This document shows positions 25,028 to 34,651 of a stretch of DNA of 64,000 nt, piece by piece. The notes under the pieces are model-generated. The model saw only the letters and a list, made by a program, of their open reading frames with translations, was not told where the DNA came from and searched no databases. Made by a program: the position numbers and the translations under genes. Every line of letters starts with the position of its first letter. Position 1 is the stretch's first letter. Source of the DNA: Rhizophlyctis rosea. Lineage: Eukaryota; Chytridiomycota; Chytridiomycetes; Rhizophlyctidales; Rhizophlyctidaceae. The stretch is from the NCBI GenBank assembly GCA_027596075.1, contig JADGJC010000145.1, forward strand, positions 1 to 64,000, given 5' to 3'.

Positions 25028-26227
25028 CTAACCACTAGATGAACCGCCCATACCACCCCCTTCCCAATCCCCACCCGCTCTCGTCTTCCTCTTCTGTCCC
25101 ACCTCCGCTTCCTCCTCCTCCCCCACTCCACCACCCCCTTCTTTCCTCTTCCCTTTCCTTTCCTGTACAGCATCTTGTTGAGCGCCCACATCCAAATGGG
25201 CCTCCACCCAACCTTGCACTTCCTCCTTGCTCATCATGTTCTTCCCAGCCATCCTTAACCAAAGTACAGATCCTGCCTTATCCTGATCCGTCCAATCTTT
25301 TCCCCACCCCCCCCACAATGCCTCCCTCCCCAACCAGATAAATACCGAATCATCTATACATTCCTTCCGTCCAATCAAGGGTTCGCAATACTCCGATGGT
25401 GAGGCTGTGACCGGAACCCTTTTTTTCTCCACTCCAAATGTGGAGCATTCAATGGTGCAGCGGCGTTGTGCTGCATGGTTCGATGAGCCACCACCTCCAA
25501 TCATTCCAGCAGGTTGGAACTCATACTTGTTGATTAGAGTGTCTAATTTCGCGTAAGGAATGACACATTGGTCGGCACCAGTATCAACAAGAGGCGGGTG
25601 CTGGTGAGCGGATGTGGGGGGTATTTGCAAGGATTCTTCGCGGAAAGAATAGAGAACATCTCCCGACAACTTCACTCGCCATGCCGGAATGGAAGGAAGA
25701 ATGCCGCGCTTTGGGACTGTCACATTGTAGGTTGCTGTGTTGCCAACGTGTGTTGTATAAAAGCCCGTAGTCTTAAGAAGCTCCTCCATGCCTACCCTAA
25801 CGACAACCCCACCAAAATCGTCAACACGGTCAAGTGCTTCGTCACCGTCTGCACAGTGTTCTACTCTGTAGCCTTCATCTCCCTTCACCAAGACCAACCA
25901 AGTGCCTGTAGCATATGTGGTATGCAAGTTGTCCCAGTGGTCCCAATACCACTTTAAGGCGTGTTGGAACTTGAGAGGTAAGTTTCGAGGAGTGATGATG
26001 GTTTGGAGGTCAGGCTTGGGGGGGATGCTTGCGGATTGCGGGGTTTGAGGTGGGGAGTGGGTGACATGGGGTGGCATTGTGAGGTCCCGAAGCTGAGAGT
26101 TGTTGGCGACCAAGGCAGTGAGGAAATCGGCGACATTGGTCACTTCCTTCTGTGGGCAGACGACGTCGACATTATGAAGCGCCGCAAGGCGAACCAACGC
26201 CTCAGACAACTTCAATATGGACGACAT
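25028..26227 (-). CDS. Retropepsin-like aspartic protease domain protein
   Basis: Single-exon gene of 399 residues. The middle contains PPLVDTGADQCVIPY, a D-T-G-A active-site motif of retropepsin-like aspartic proteases, and about 70 residues later EPLIGRKECID, resembling the second conserved hydrophobic-GR(D/N) element. This spacing is as in a single-lobed retropepsin, which works as a dimer. The N-terminal 200 residues are not recognised; the C-terminus is Lys/Gly/Glu-rich and probably disordered. No zinc knuckle, reverse transcriptase, integrase or long terminal repeat is seen nearby, so it is not part of an intact retroelement. It may be a domesticated protease or a host retropepsin of the Ddi1 or SASP kind. 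Activity is inferred only from motifs. Start ATG 26225-26227, stop 25028-25030. Lack of introns contrasts with most neighbours. Confidence 0.72.
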   Translation of the reverse strand: MSSILKLSEALVRLAALHNVDVVCPQKEVTNVADFLTALVANNSQLRDLTMPPHVTHSPPQTPQSASIPPKPDLQTIITPRNLPLKFQHALKWYWDHWDNLHTTYATGTWLVLVKGDEGYRVEHCADGDEALDRVDDFGGVVVRVGMEELLKTTGFYTTHVGNTATYNVTVPKRGILPSIPAWRVKLSGDVLYSFREESLQIPPTSAHQHPPLVDTGADQCVIPYAKLDTLINKYEFQPAGMIGGGGSSNHAAQRRCTIECSTFGVEKKRVPVTASPSEYCEPLIGRKECIDDSVFIWLGREALWGGWGKDWTDQDKAGSVLWLRMAGKNMMSKEEVQGWVEAHLDVGAQQDAVQERKGKRKEGGGGVGEEEEAEVGQKRKTRAGGDWEGGGMGGSSSG

Positions 26228-27398
26228 GATGTCGCGTTGAAGGAGGGAAGGGGGAGTGGAAGTGATTCGTGAACAAAACGTCGTGCTTAATATCGTTGTT
26301 ATCGTTTGAATTGGTTGTTCAGTCTGGTGCTTCGTGATAGTTTGTGGGGCAGGAAGCTATTTTTAGGTAAGTTCAGGTTGACGAGCCAAAGGGCCAACCG
26401 GGACAAGACGAGCAATACGTCCCCAAATTGAATTTGGGAGGATAAATCCAAGCCCCATGCCATGGCGGTGCAGTCACTGCAGTGGCACCAGGAGGCGCCA
26501 CATTGCACACGGCCAAGCCGAGATGCAGAGCCTCACCATTTTCCTCCACTCGGTCTGTAATTGCAAAACGCGGCTATTTTACTGGCAAAATGTGGTGATC
26601 TTATGAAGAAAGCAGTTGTAACACAAAAGTCGATCAGTGTAACCACAAAATAGCCTTGATCTGGCTAGCTCTATCCTATAGAGGGAGCTTGACTGTTGCT
26701 TCTTTTTTTCTTTTTTTCGAGGGGGATAGGACCCCCCTCACCCCCCCCCCCCCCCATATCTATCCTTTTAAGTGTTTCATTGATCGTTCACTTTGCTAGG
26801 GCGATTCGCAGCTTATAGCCTTCAATTTACGATCATTCCTGTCAAGAGGCTTTCATCAATTTTTTCGACGAGCCTTCAGGCTATTTCTGCGAAATAGCCT
26901 TCAGAGCCAGTCTCACAAAATTGATTCCAGCCTCTTGACGCGGAATTGTCTTCGATTTCAGGCGATAAGCGCGTCAAATTGGGGGTGAGGCTACCTTGTT
27001 GACGCTTTGACCAACAGTGCAGATAGGTAGACTGCGCATTTTTTCTCAAATGGATCGGAAATGAAGGACTTGTAGTGCGTTTTGGTGACACGTACCATAC
27101 CATTACAGCATGCAAATTCCTCCATGAAAGCTCATGAAGGCGCATTGACTTTTTTTTGGTGGAAAACAGAAACACACAGACGCTGAACATGTGCGGACAC
27201 CATAAAAGTACCATGCCCATCAAGGAAGAGTATTCTCTTTCAATGGAGATATCAAATCTCGAAGCTCGTCATATATTGTGAAAGTATATTTGTAAACAGT
27301 ATCAGACGTCTATCAAAATCCGCACATACCCTTTCATCATGTCAAGTCCTAAGCACAAGCACCAACAATGTCGCACAGATGAAACGGCGACATCCACT
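26228..27398. other. AT-rich intergenic region with poly-T and poly-C runs
   Basis: No gene is supported. A simple-sequence stretch at about 26700-26755 has T runs, then G and C runs of over ten bases. The rest is AT-rich with short random frames on both strands. It should contain the promoter of the retropepsin-like gene (left end) and the 3' end of the Kre9-like gene (right end). Confidence 0.55.
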
Positions 27399-28205
27399 CT
27401 ACAGAAGCACACCGACCAAAGCCGCAAAGACCCCCGCAAGACCCGTCAAGACCAGCGCGGCCGCACCCTCAGTCGACAACCTAAACGGCAACGCGGCCCC
27501 ACTACTAGCCCCCATCCCATCCTTATACGTCGGCAACGGGATATTGTTGTTAATCCTAAACCTCTGACTACTACTCGCCGTCGGGAACCCATCCGGATAA
27601 CAAATCCCCTGTCTCTGCTGAGCGTCCCAATCGTCCGCGACAATCCTAATCATATAATTCCCGTCTGCGAGTTGGGGGACTGTCCAGTTGTATGTTGTTT
27701 GCGAGCGGGGGAGGGTTGTTGCGAGTTTCCAGTTTGTTGGGAGGATGTCGGAGTCGGCGTTTTGGTAGTAGAGGGTAATTGAGGAGATGGGGTAGGTGGA
27801 GGTGTTTGTTAGGGCTGAGTAGTGCCAGGTTATGTTTAGGGGGGTGCCGACTAGGGCTTGGAATGAGGCGACGGGTCGGTCGATTACGAATTGGCCGGGG
27901 GAGGTGCCGCAAGGGAGGGTGGAGAGGTTTGGGGTTGTTGAGGGGGTTGTTGTGTTTGTTGCTGTTGTTGCGTTTGTTGGTGTGGCTGTGTTGGTGGCTG
28001 GGGGAAGGGTGGTGGTCGTGTTGCCTGCGAGGGGTGTTGCGGAGGCGGCGGGGAGGGATGTTGGCGATGTGCCGGAATTTGGGAGTTGGCTGCCAGAGCC
28101 TGTGCCGCCGTTGGGGGTTTGTGGGGTTTGTCCTGTTGCTGGGGAGAGGAGAAGCAACGCGAGGAGGAGCGCCAGGAAGGGTAGGGAGAGGTTAGATCGC
28201 GTCAT
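27399..28205 (-). CDS. Kre9/Knh1-like secreted GPI-anchored protein
   Basis: Secreted cell-surface protein of 268 residues, probably linked to the cell wall. A signal peptide (SLPFLALLLALLLLSPATG) leads into a Thr/Pro/Asn-rich linker suited to O-mannosylation. A compact beta domain follows with LNITWHYSAL, ISSITLYYQNAD, TTYNWTVPQLADGNYMIRI and CYPDGF, the pattern of the Kre9/Knh1 N-terminal domain. The C-terminus is a hydrophobic segment (GAAALVLTGLAGVFAALVGV) after a small-residue stretch, typical of GPI attachment. One exon. Start ATG 28203-28205, stop 27399-27401. Family assignment rests on the W-x-P-x-x-L-x-x-G-x-Y-x-I-R-I signature; the exact role is unknown. Confidence 0.82.
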   Translation of the reverse strand: MTRSNLSLPFLALLLALLLLSPATGQTPQTPNGGTGSGSQLPNSGTSPTSLPAASATPLAGNTTTTLPPATNTATPTNATTATNTTTPSTTPNLSTLPCGTSPGQFVIDRPVASFQALVGTPLNITWHYSALTNTSTYPISSITLYYQNADSDILPTNWKLATTLPRSQTTYNWTVPQLADGNYMIRIVADDWDAQQRQGICYPDGFPTASSSQRFRINNNIPLPTYKDGMGASSGAALPFRLSTEGAAALVLTGLAGVFAALVGVLL

Positions 28206-29021
28206 TGTTGCCTGTGATTCCGGAAGAAGGGTTAAAGAATATGTTATGCGACAACAGGTAAACCGATGCTACCGTAACACTCGCAACAGCAGGGCAAGCT
28301 TGTGAGGCTCAGCTTCCCTACCTGTTGTATAAAGGGGCAGTAAGTGGTGGGAAGGTGGGAACAAAGTTGACACCCCTTATGAAGCGAACATGGATCGAAC
28401 AACAGTCCACAAAAAAGGGAGAGAGCAAAGAAATGAAATGGGGCACCGCACCAATTAATACCCGGAATGGGAATATTTCGGTGGGGGCTGAGTTCCGGCT
28501 CATCGTAGCTGGAATAGCTGGGTTTGGCTGACCTCCTGGCGTACCGACAATCTCACCGCAACACCATTAGATTCTGTTCCGGAGCCATAGCGTAGCCGGG
28601 ACCGCGTTACCACGTAGACAGTACATATTATCAGTATGGCAAGCAGACTCGATTGGAGCGAGTTCGAACCCCATACTGCCCCAGTACTGGACACTTTTTT
28701 TTCCCTTTTGTTCCCCCTTTGGGAAAGCATATCGTCAGTGAGTAGAGTCTGGAAATCTCCCCCCTAGGGGCCCCAACTTGCACAGCTGGGCCTCGCCTAA
28801 CAAAATATAATGGTGCCCTTAATCGCAGCAATCAAAGGATCTCCCTTTCTCATATGAACAATGAACATCACATTTCACTAATGGTATCTACAACCTAAAT
28901 GGATTTCCCCTATCCTTAACCTATCAACAATTTCCTTCCCAACAAACAAGCAAACCAACTAGTCAATCCAAATTCCCAGCCGGCCAACCCCCCACCCCCA
29001 ACAAAACACCCCAACCCCCCT
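28206..29021. other. Intergenic region with a nested hairpin
   Basis: No coding sequence is supported. The region holds the promoter of the Kre9-like gene at its left and the 3' flank of VAM7 at its right. A tRNA-like nested hairpin lies at 28632-28678 and is listed separately. The last 150 bases are strongly C/A-rich. Confidence 0.5.
28632..28678. repeat. Nested inverted repeat with tRNA-like B-box
   Basis: CAGTATGG at 28632-28639 pairs exactly with CCATACTG at 28671-28678. Inside, ACTCG (28647-28651) pairs with CGAGT (28659-28663) around a 7-base loop. AGTTCGAACC lies within, close to the tRNA T-loop/B-box word. There is no full cloverleaf, so I do not call a tRNA. It could be a tRNA relic or a small structured RNA. 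Confidence 0.4.
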
Positions 29022-30230
29022 TCACCCCCTAGAAACCCTCTCCAACTTCTTCCCCACATTCGCCAAATTCCTCTTCGTCCTATCAACCCCCTCATCCAAC
29101 TCCCCAAGCAACTGATTTTGCAAATCCAATTCATTCCCAATCGCCATCCCAATCTGCTTCTGCCGTCTTATCACCGAACTCAGGGCTTCGAGGTTCTGGT
29201 CTTGGTCGTCCATCTGTTGGCGTTGGAGTTGGACTAGGCCGGAGTTGTCTAGCGGGCGGGTTTGGTCGGTTTCGATGGGAAGGAGGGAGGGGTTTGTGCC
29301 GAAGCGGCGGGTTGTTGTGCGGGTGGAGGTTGTTGTTTGGGGGCGGGAGAGGAGAGCGGTGCGGTCTGTTGTTTGTTGGGAGGGTGGTGAGGATAGGGAT
29401 GAGGGAGTGGAGGAATTTGCGGAGGGGTTTGTGGAGAAGATGTGGTGGAGGGCTTTGACGTTTTCGCGGAGGTTGGTGATGAGGTCGTGTCTGCGGCGGA
29501 GTTCGCCGGAACTGAGTGTTGGGTCTGTGGTTGTATCGTTACTTAGATGAAGAGCATGGGAAATGGTCCCTAATGCGCCAGAGATGGAGTGAGCTTTCGA
29601 TTCCTCGTTTTTCAGGAAATCTTCGAGGGCGCTGAGACGACTTTCAAGGGCGGTGAGGGCTTTACGGCCTTGAACGGTTGAGGATTGGGCGCCCGAGACG
29701 TCGCCGGAGGAGGCTTGGCGGTCACGGGTGTTGGCGTAGGAGCGGATTTCGCGGGAGAGGGATTGGAGGGCGCGGTATTCTTCCATCCAGGATTCGGGTG
29801 TGAAGGCTGGAGCGGCTAGGCCCCCTACTGCTGGGATGTCGTTGCCGCTTCCTACCCATACGTTTCGTCGATCGGATTCGGGTAGGCCGATGAAATCCAT
29901 CCATTCCTTGCTGCGTCTCCATCTGGGATCCTTGTCGTATAGTATTCCTTGCACGTATGCTTCCAATCCACGCCGCCGTTCCTCAATCTTCACTGGGTCG
30001 TTATTTGTGGAAAGGAATGGAAAAGTGGATTTTGGCGGGAGGGTGGCGGGTGGCGGCATAGGGTGGAAAAGCGTAACCAGTGACTTATTTAGGGTGTCGA
30101 AATCGGAATATCTTCGCCATACTGTCCACGACCTTACGGGCCCTTGAAGCGCGAGTTGGTATGCGACGTGACTGGATGGGCTCGTGCGTTGTTCTGTGTT
30201 TGTGATGCGTATCTTCGACACAGGCTCCAT
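29022..30230 (-). CDS. vam7: VAM7-like vacuolar SNARE with PX domain
   Basis: Soluble Qc-SNARE for homotypic vacuole fusion. The N-terminus is a PX domain that binds PI3P: SWTVWRRYSDFDTLNKSL carries the RR-Y-SDF signature, then LPPKSTFPFL and RRRGLEAYVQGIL. A middle region with short helices and a Ser/Thr-rich linker follows. The C-terminal SNARE motif runs QQMDDQDQNLEALSSVIRR to GNELDLQNQLLGELDEGVDR with a central Gln, and ends without a transmembrane segment, as in yeast Vam7. One exon, 402 codons. ATG 30228-30230 is chosen because PX begins within a few residues; the frame extends upstream only to a TTG. The C-terminal half shows a sharp switch of codon use near 29190. Confidence 0.92.
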   Translation of the reverse strand: MEPVSKIRITNTEQRTSPSSHVAYQLALQGPVRSWTVWRRYSDFDTLNKSLVTLFHPMPPPATLPPKSTFPFLSTNNDPVKIEERRRGLEAYVQGILYDKDPRWRRSKEWMDFIGLPESDRRNVWVGSGNDIPAVGGLAAPAFTPESWMEEYRALQSLSREIRSYANTRDRQASSGDVSGAQSSTVQGRKALTALESRLSALEDFLKNEESKAHSISGALGTISHALHLSNDTTTDPTLSSGELRRRHDLITNLRENVKALHHIFSTNPSANSSTPSSLSSPPSQQTTDRTALLSRPQTTTSTRTTTRRFGTNPSLLPIETDQTRPLDNSGLVQLQRQQMDDQDQNLEALSSVIRRQKQIGMAIGNELDLQNQLLGELDEGVDRTKRNLANVGKKLERVSRG

Positions 30231-30796
30231 GACTTTACAACGGCAAAGGCAAACGATAGCAAAGTGTACTGCGTAGAGTTTTCCGACGATATAGTACAAA
30301 AGTTAATATGCTAGAAGGCTTATGTTCGTTATCGTCTCTGAAAAGTAGCAAAGTTTGTTAGGACTTTGACGGGTGTTCTCTGGGGTCCTGGCATTTGTTC
30401 CTCCCCTGTCGTTCCCATTGCCCACCATAAGGTTGACAGAAAGGATGACTTACGCGTTCAACTGTGATATATGTACAGAGCCTGTCACTACTACTTTTCA
30501 CAAAAGCTTGGATGCATGTTGCACTCTTAGTTGATATACCTAACGATGAGGAACAAAGAAGAAGGACGAAGGTGAGTTTTCGCCTTCGACTTTTGGAGGG
30601 GGACTGGGCTCGTTCGAGTCGCGTGCAGTGCGTCACCTATGCCGCTTCGGGCCAAATTGCAGGGGATAAATAGATTGCCCTGGCCCGCTTCGGCACCAAC
30701 ACGCAGTAGAGTGAACGTCCTGCTTCATGCTATTTACCTGGATGCTGATCACCAATCCCAATGTGCACAGCGTACGTTCATTCGAACTCCCAAGCT

Positions 30797-30857
30797 CCTG
30801 GGCTGGCACAGGGTTTGACGTTTGTCGGCCGTAAACGCCGACTTCCTTTCAGGTATG
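30797..30857 (+). repeat. Diverged direct repeat, copy A
   Basis: About 60 bases match the segment at 32379-32439 at roughly three quarters of positions, sharing words such as CCTGGGCT, CACAGG, TTTGACGTTTG, CGGCCGT and CAGGTA. Read on the minus strand, both copies give related short peptides (RPTNVKPCASPG here, RPSNVKACDSPG in the other), so an ancestral coding or structured origin is possible. Confidence 0.55.
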
Positions 30858-32378
30858 TACCTATGCACCTCATCAAATCACATTTCCCAAGAATTAGACA
30901 CAAACTCACAGAGATATCACTCGGCCAGCTTTGCTCAAGAACTTCATCTTTTAGAGGGTTTGGGTGTGAATGTAATGCTAATAGTGTATGATATATACTG
31001 TTCATTGCGCGCAGCAATGTTTGACATCATCGGATCGTTTTTGAGAACTGGATGCATTATGTGCGTTACCATACTCTTCCACCATCCTTGCATGTGAAGT
31101 CATGAAGTCAGTCTCCCCATATGAAGCAATCATTCTCCACAACGCCTTCCATATCATCAACTGCATCTTACGCAAAGATGGAGGCCGGGTCTTTGACCCG
31201 AGACTTGTCAGTATTTCTAGCCGGCAGCTGCAGACCACTAAATTGGTTTATGGGATGCAGAGTTGTCCAATTGGACACATAGGGCATTGCGGGCGTAACG
31301 GGTATCCGAGTATGCTACAGCCTCAAAGGGACAAGAAGTCAATGAGGGAGGTGGTGTGGTACGGCACAGCGAGTGGAGAAATCTGCAAGCCACATCCAAG
31401 ACTGCACCCCCAATCACGAAATCAATCCTCCCCCTTCTCCATTCAAGTGATCCGCACATAGGGCAATCTACTCAGCTGGCCATCTCAAGGTCATCTGTGA
31501 CTTCCCCGCCACTGGAAACAGCCATAAAACAACAAGCGAACCCCCCCACTCTCTTTCCCTCACATTTTACACGTTTCCCTCCTATCATCCACCACCCGAC
31601 ATCAACAAACCCGTCCGTATAGCCTCCTTGCTGAGTCCCACCGGGTAGCATAATTTATAGAACATTGGGCACGAAGAAGCAAGAACTCCACAAGCGATAG
31701 GTCCACGTAGAATGTCGTTAATGGGTGCACTTAACCAACCAAGGCACCTCCACGGTTGTGAAGACAAACAAGTTCCACTCATTCCTTCATCTGCGTGTCG
31801 AATTTCGATGTCTGCAATCAGAGATAGGTCGGACAGTTGGTGGGTCTGCGTTTCGTTGTGACCCAGGTTGTCAACCATCCGAAAGGGGCCGCGATTGCGG
31901 TAACATACGGGTGGCAATTATGGCGCATCAACGTGAGATCTGCTAGCACCTGGTGGTGCGTTGAGCGAGCTGTGCAATGGTGGGGTTTAGTAGGGACGCC
32001 AGCTCAAGGAATGTAGGAGCTCTGTGGTGTGGGGTGATGGTGCATTTGGATGGTCCGGGTCCCGATTCTATACACAATCCTTTTTGGATGGTGCGCCCTT
32101 CTTGTCCCCCATTAAATTGGTACGGAGAAGTTCTGCAAGTGCCGCGGCCGGTGCTGCCGCTGTCGTGGCCGGAATGGAGCAGCCGTATCGGGCTATGAAG
32201 AATGCACTGTTGCTCTCATCGCATCTCCAGTCTCTGTCTTTCTTGCGGTTCTGCGTTATCGGTTCAGAAGCTGTCAAACTTGGAATAGTGGAACTTTGTC
32301 TCATGCAGGGGTATCCGCGTGCTTTGCCATTCTTACTTGTATAACTGTCACTTTGCATAGCCGCACGACTCTCGAGGC

Positions 32379-32439
32379 CCTGGGCTGTCACAGGCTTTGA
32401 CGTTTGACGGCCGTGACCGGACACCTTCATCCAGGTAGG
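32379..32439 (+). repeat. Diverged direct repeat, copy B
   Basis: Second copy of the repeat at 30797-30857, in the same orientation and 1.5 kb away. Both copies end in CAGGTA. Confidence 0.55.
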
Positions 32440-33171
32440 CAAGTCGTATGGAGACTCCCACAAGTAGGAATGTACTGATACCATCCTTTGCCAGAGAACA
32501 TCTCAATGGTAACCCCACAATGCCACCATCAATTGTTTGTAATGGGATATAATCAATGTATATGTAATATATTATCAAGTGTGTTTGACCAATATACCAC
32601 TGTAAATGATCGAGAATGCTGCCGCGAAAGGACCTCTTTGGCATATATTTTCATATTTACATCATCCAGCGGGTCTCAACTACTCTACATCCACTGTCTA
32701 TGCATGAAACCAACTTGAACTCAGAAACCATACGAATGAGACATCAATCCTACTCTCCAAACCTCTTCGTCAGAAGTCTTCAATGCGCCAACAGAATTGG
32801 ACGGCGGAATCATCAGCACTGTGCTGATCAACTATTGTCGAATGCTCACTCATCAGATTGGACCGTCCTCGTCAACCTGATCCTCGCATAAACGTATCAA
32901 TCTGCTATTGATGAGGCGCTCCGCTAGGCTGCCGCCTTTTCCGATGCTGGTCGCAGGGCCAGCTCCTTCCTCCATCGACACGTCGGTTTGATTCATCATG
33001 GTGGACACTTGACCTGCCTTCAGCTCCGACATATGCCAGCGATGCTGCAAAGTTGCTTCGCTGAGTTGGATGTGCGCCAACATGTCTTACGATCGAGAAA
33101 CGATAGAGTTTGGAGAGCTGGTGGGGCTCACTTTGTCGTGAAAAGTTAACTGCTGGCTTTCGGTTTCTGTT

Positions 33172-33590
33172 TCAGCGAACCCTCTTCAACGCATCACTCC
33201 TCGCAAACGGCATTCCACACTCGTCCTCCGAACACCGATACGTATGCGGCGCCTCCTCGCGCACGCTCGCGCTATGGTTATTCAACTCGTGTTTGCCGGC
33301 GAAGCAAAACTGCTTGAGGGACGGGCAGTGCAAATAGGGGGAGGGGCGGGTGTGGGTATTGGTAAGGAGGTTGTGGGAGGTTATGTGAAGCGGAGGGTAT
33401 GGGTTTTGGAGCAGGTGGGTTAGTATAAGCAGAAGTGAATTCGAATGTGGGTCGCGCGGCGTGCAGTGTGGGATGAGGAGGGAGGTTGATTGTGAGTGGT
33501 GTGGTATGGGTTCGTTGTGAAGGTGTGGGTTGAAGTTCTGGGGATGGGCGAGTGTTGTCAAGAGAGAGGGCTGTTATTGATGAGAGGACT
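33172..33590 (-). pseudogene. C2H2 zinc-finger gene fragment
   Basis: A minus-strand frame entered from a possible acceptor near 33580 reads a His/Pro/Asn-rich stretch, then HCPSLKQFCFAGKHELNNH, and then YRCSEDECGMPFARSDALKR. This is the pattern of tandem C2H2 fingers of a fungal transcription factor (KHELNxH, then C-x4-C, FARSDALKRH). The second finger loses its histidines: after KR the frame reads VR and a stop, and no following exon with the expected H-x-H is visible. No start or 5' exons were found. I interpret it as a relic or a partial exon; a genuine gene with unseen exons is the alternative. Confidence 0.45.
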
Positions 33591-34651
33591 GAGGAGGTGC
33601 TGCTGCGACAATTGTGTTAGCTGGTGGTGGTTGGAACTGCTGTAGATGGGGCGCTTAGGAATTCTCCGGGGACGGTTGTGCGTTTGAGTGCCGCGGTTGT
33701 GGAGTATTGTCACCTGACGTTTCGGCCGTATGACCACAAAGAGTCGGCACTAAGAAGCTGAAAGTGTTCAACACTTGGCAACGCTGTGGACTGCGTAGAT
33801 CTTGGCAACTTGCACACTTGCTTGGTCAAAACAGAAAGGTGTGAAAAATGAGAGGATGTGGTATGGATGTGATGTGGTTTGCTTGGGGCCCTGGGGCAGC
33901 CGCAGCCCTGAATGAATTGGCCGGCCATGAAGGAGTGAAGGCCACCATGTGCATGCACCATCACCCGATGCGTCATGTCAGTCGCGTCTAAAGGGGAGTC
34001 CTTAGCTCCTTGTCTTCTGTCGTTCTTCTCAACCATCTCGTTCAGACCCTATTGCAATAGGGAGCAATATGCTGTCAAGGCGGATGGTGCGCGGGCTGGT
34101 GGATAGGGAGGAAGGCGGACTTGTTTTGACCTCGGTGGTGAGCTGCGCGCTCGTGATGATTTTGCGAAAGCTTCGGGTAAACAATTCACTTCGAACTGAC
34201 GAAAGCACAATTAAGGCAGACCTATTAGGTCCCTTTGCGAGCAAAGCCTTGCCAAATAGACAGCCAAAGTGTGGTCCTCCGCGACTAACTGGCGCGCAAT
34301 GGAGGTTGGGTTTGAAGATGAGTTTGCCCAGGCTATCTTTACCTTACTGGGAGAGGTGGACAGAGCTTGCAAGTATATTTACAGTCAGTGACTTTCTTCG
34401 GATCCCATCTAAATGTCTGGGTGCCCATATGTTATCGCCATTGACTAGCGAAAGAAATGGTGTTACGTTAGCACGTTCATCAAATGAGATTGACGGCGAC
34501 CATCCCAACCATAATCCAGGACCTTTCACTCTTTCTCACATCGTCCTTCCATTCAAGGAACGGCCTGTTGAGCAGCGGCGTTCTTGTTTTGTTCTACGGC
34601 ACTTGTCCCCTGCGCAGATGCTTCTAAATGGCCACCTTCGCGCACTGAAGC
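33591..34651. other. Intergenic, no supported gene
   Basis: A plus-strand frame of 204 codons ends at 34683, but its protein has no recognisable domain and it competes with minus-strand frames. No gene is supported. The mosaic of cullin and exportin exons begins at its right end. Confidence 0.45.

Larger units (their letters stand above)
30231..33171. other. Gene-poor island, no intact gene
   Basis: Nearly 3 kb without any frame that I can tie to a protein family. Open frames are short and interrupted on both strands. It contains a diverged direct repeat pair (30797-30857 and 32379-32439). Base composition is mixed and not obviously transposon-derived. It may be decayed gene or element material. 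Confidence 0.5.

Noticed and set aside
25028..26227. Retrotransposon remnant suggested by the protease motif
   Set aside because: No reverse transcriptase, integrase, zinc knuckle, long terminal repeats or target-site duplication in the flanks. Kept as a stand-alone retropepsin-like gene.
26700..26760. Poly-T/poly-C tract as a possible telomere-like or origin element
   Set aside because: It is plain simple sequence without a repeated unit or flanking structure.
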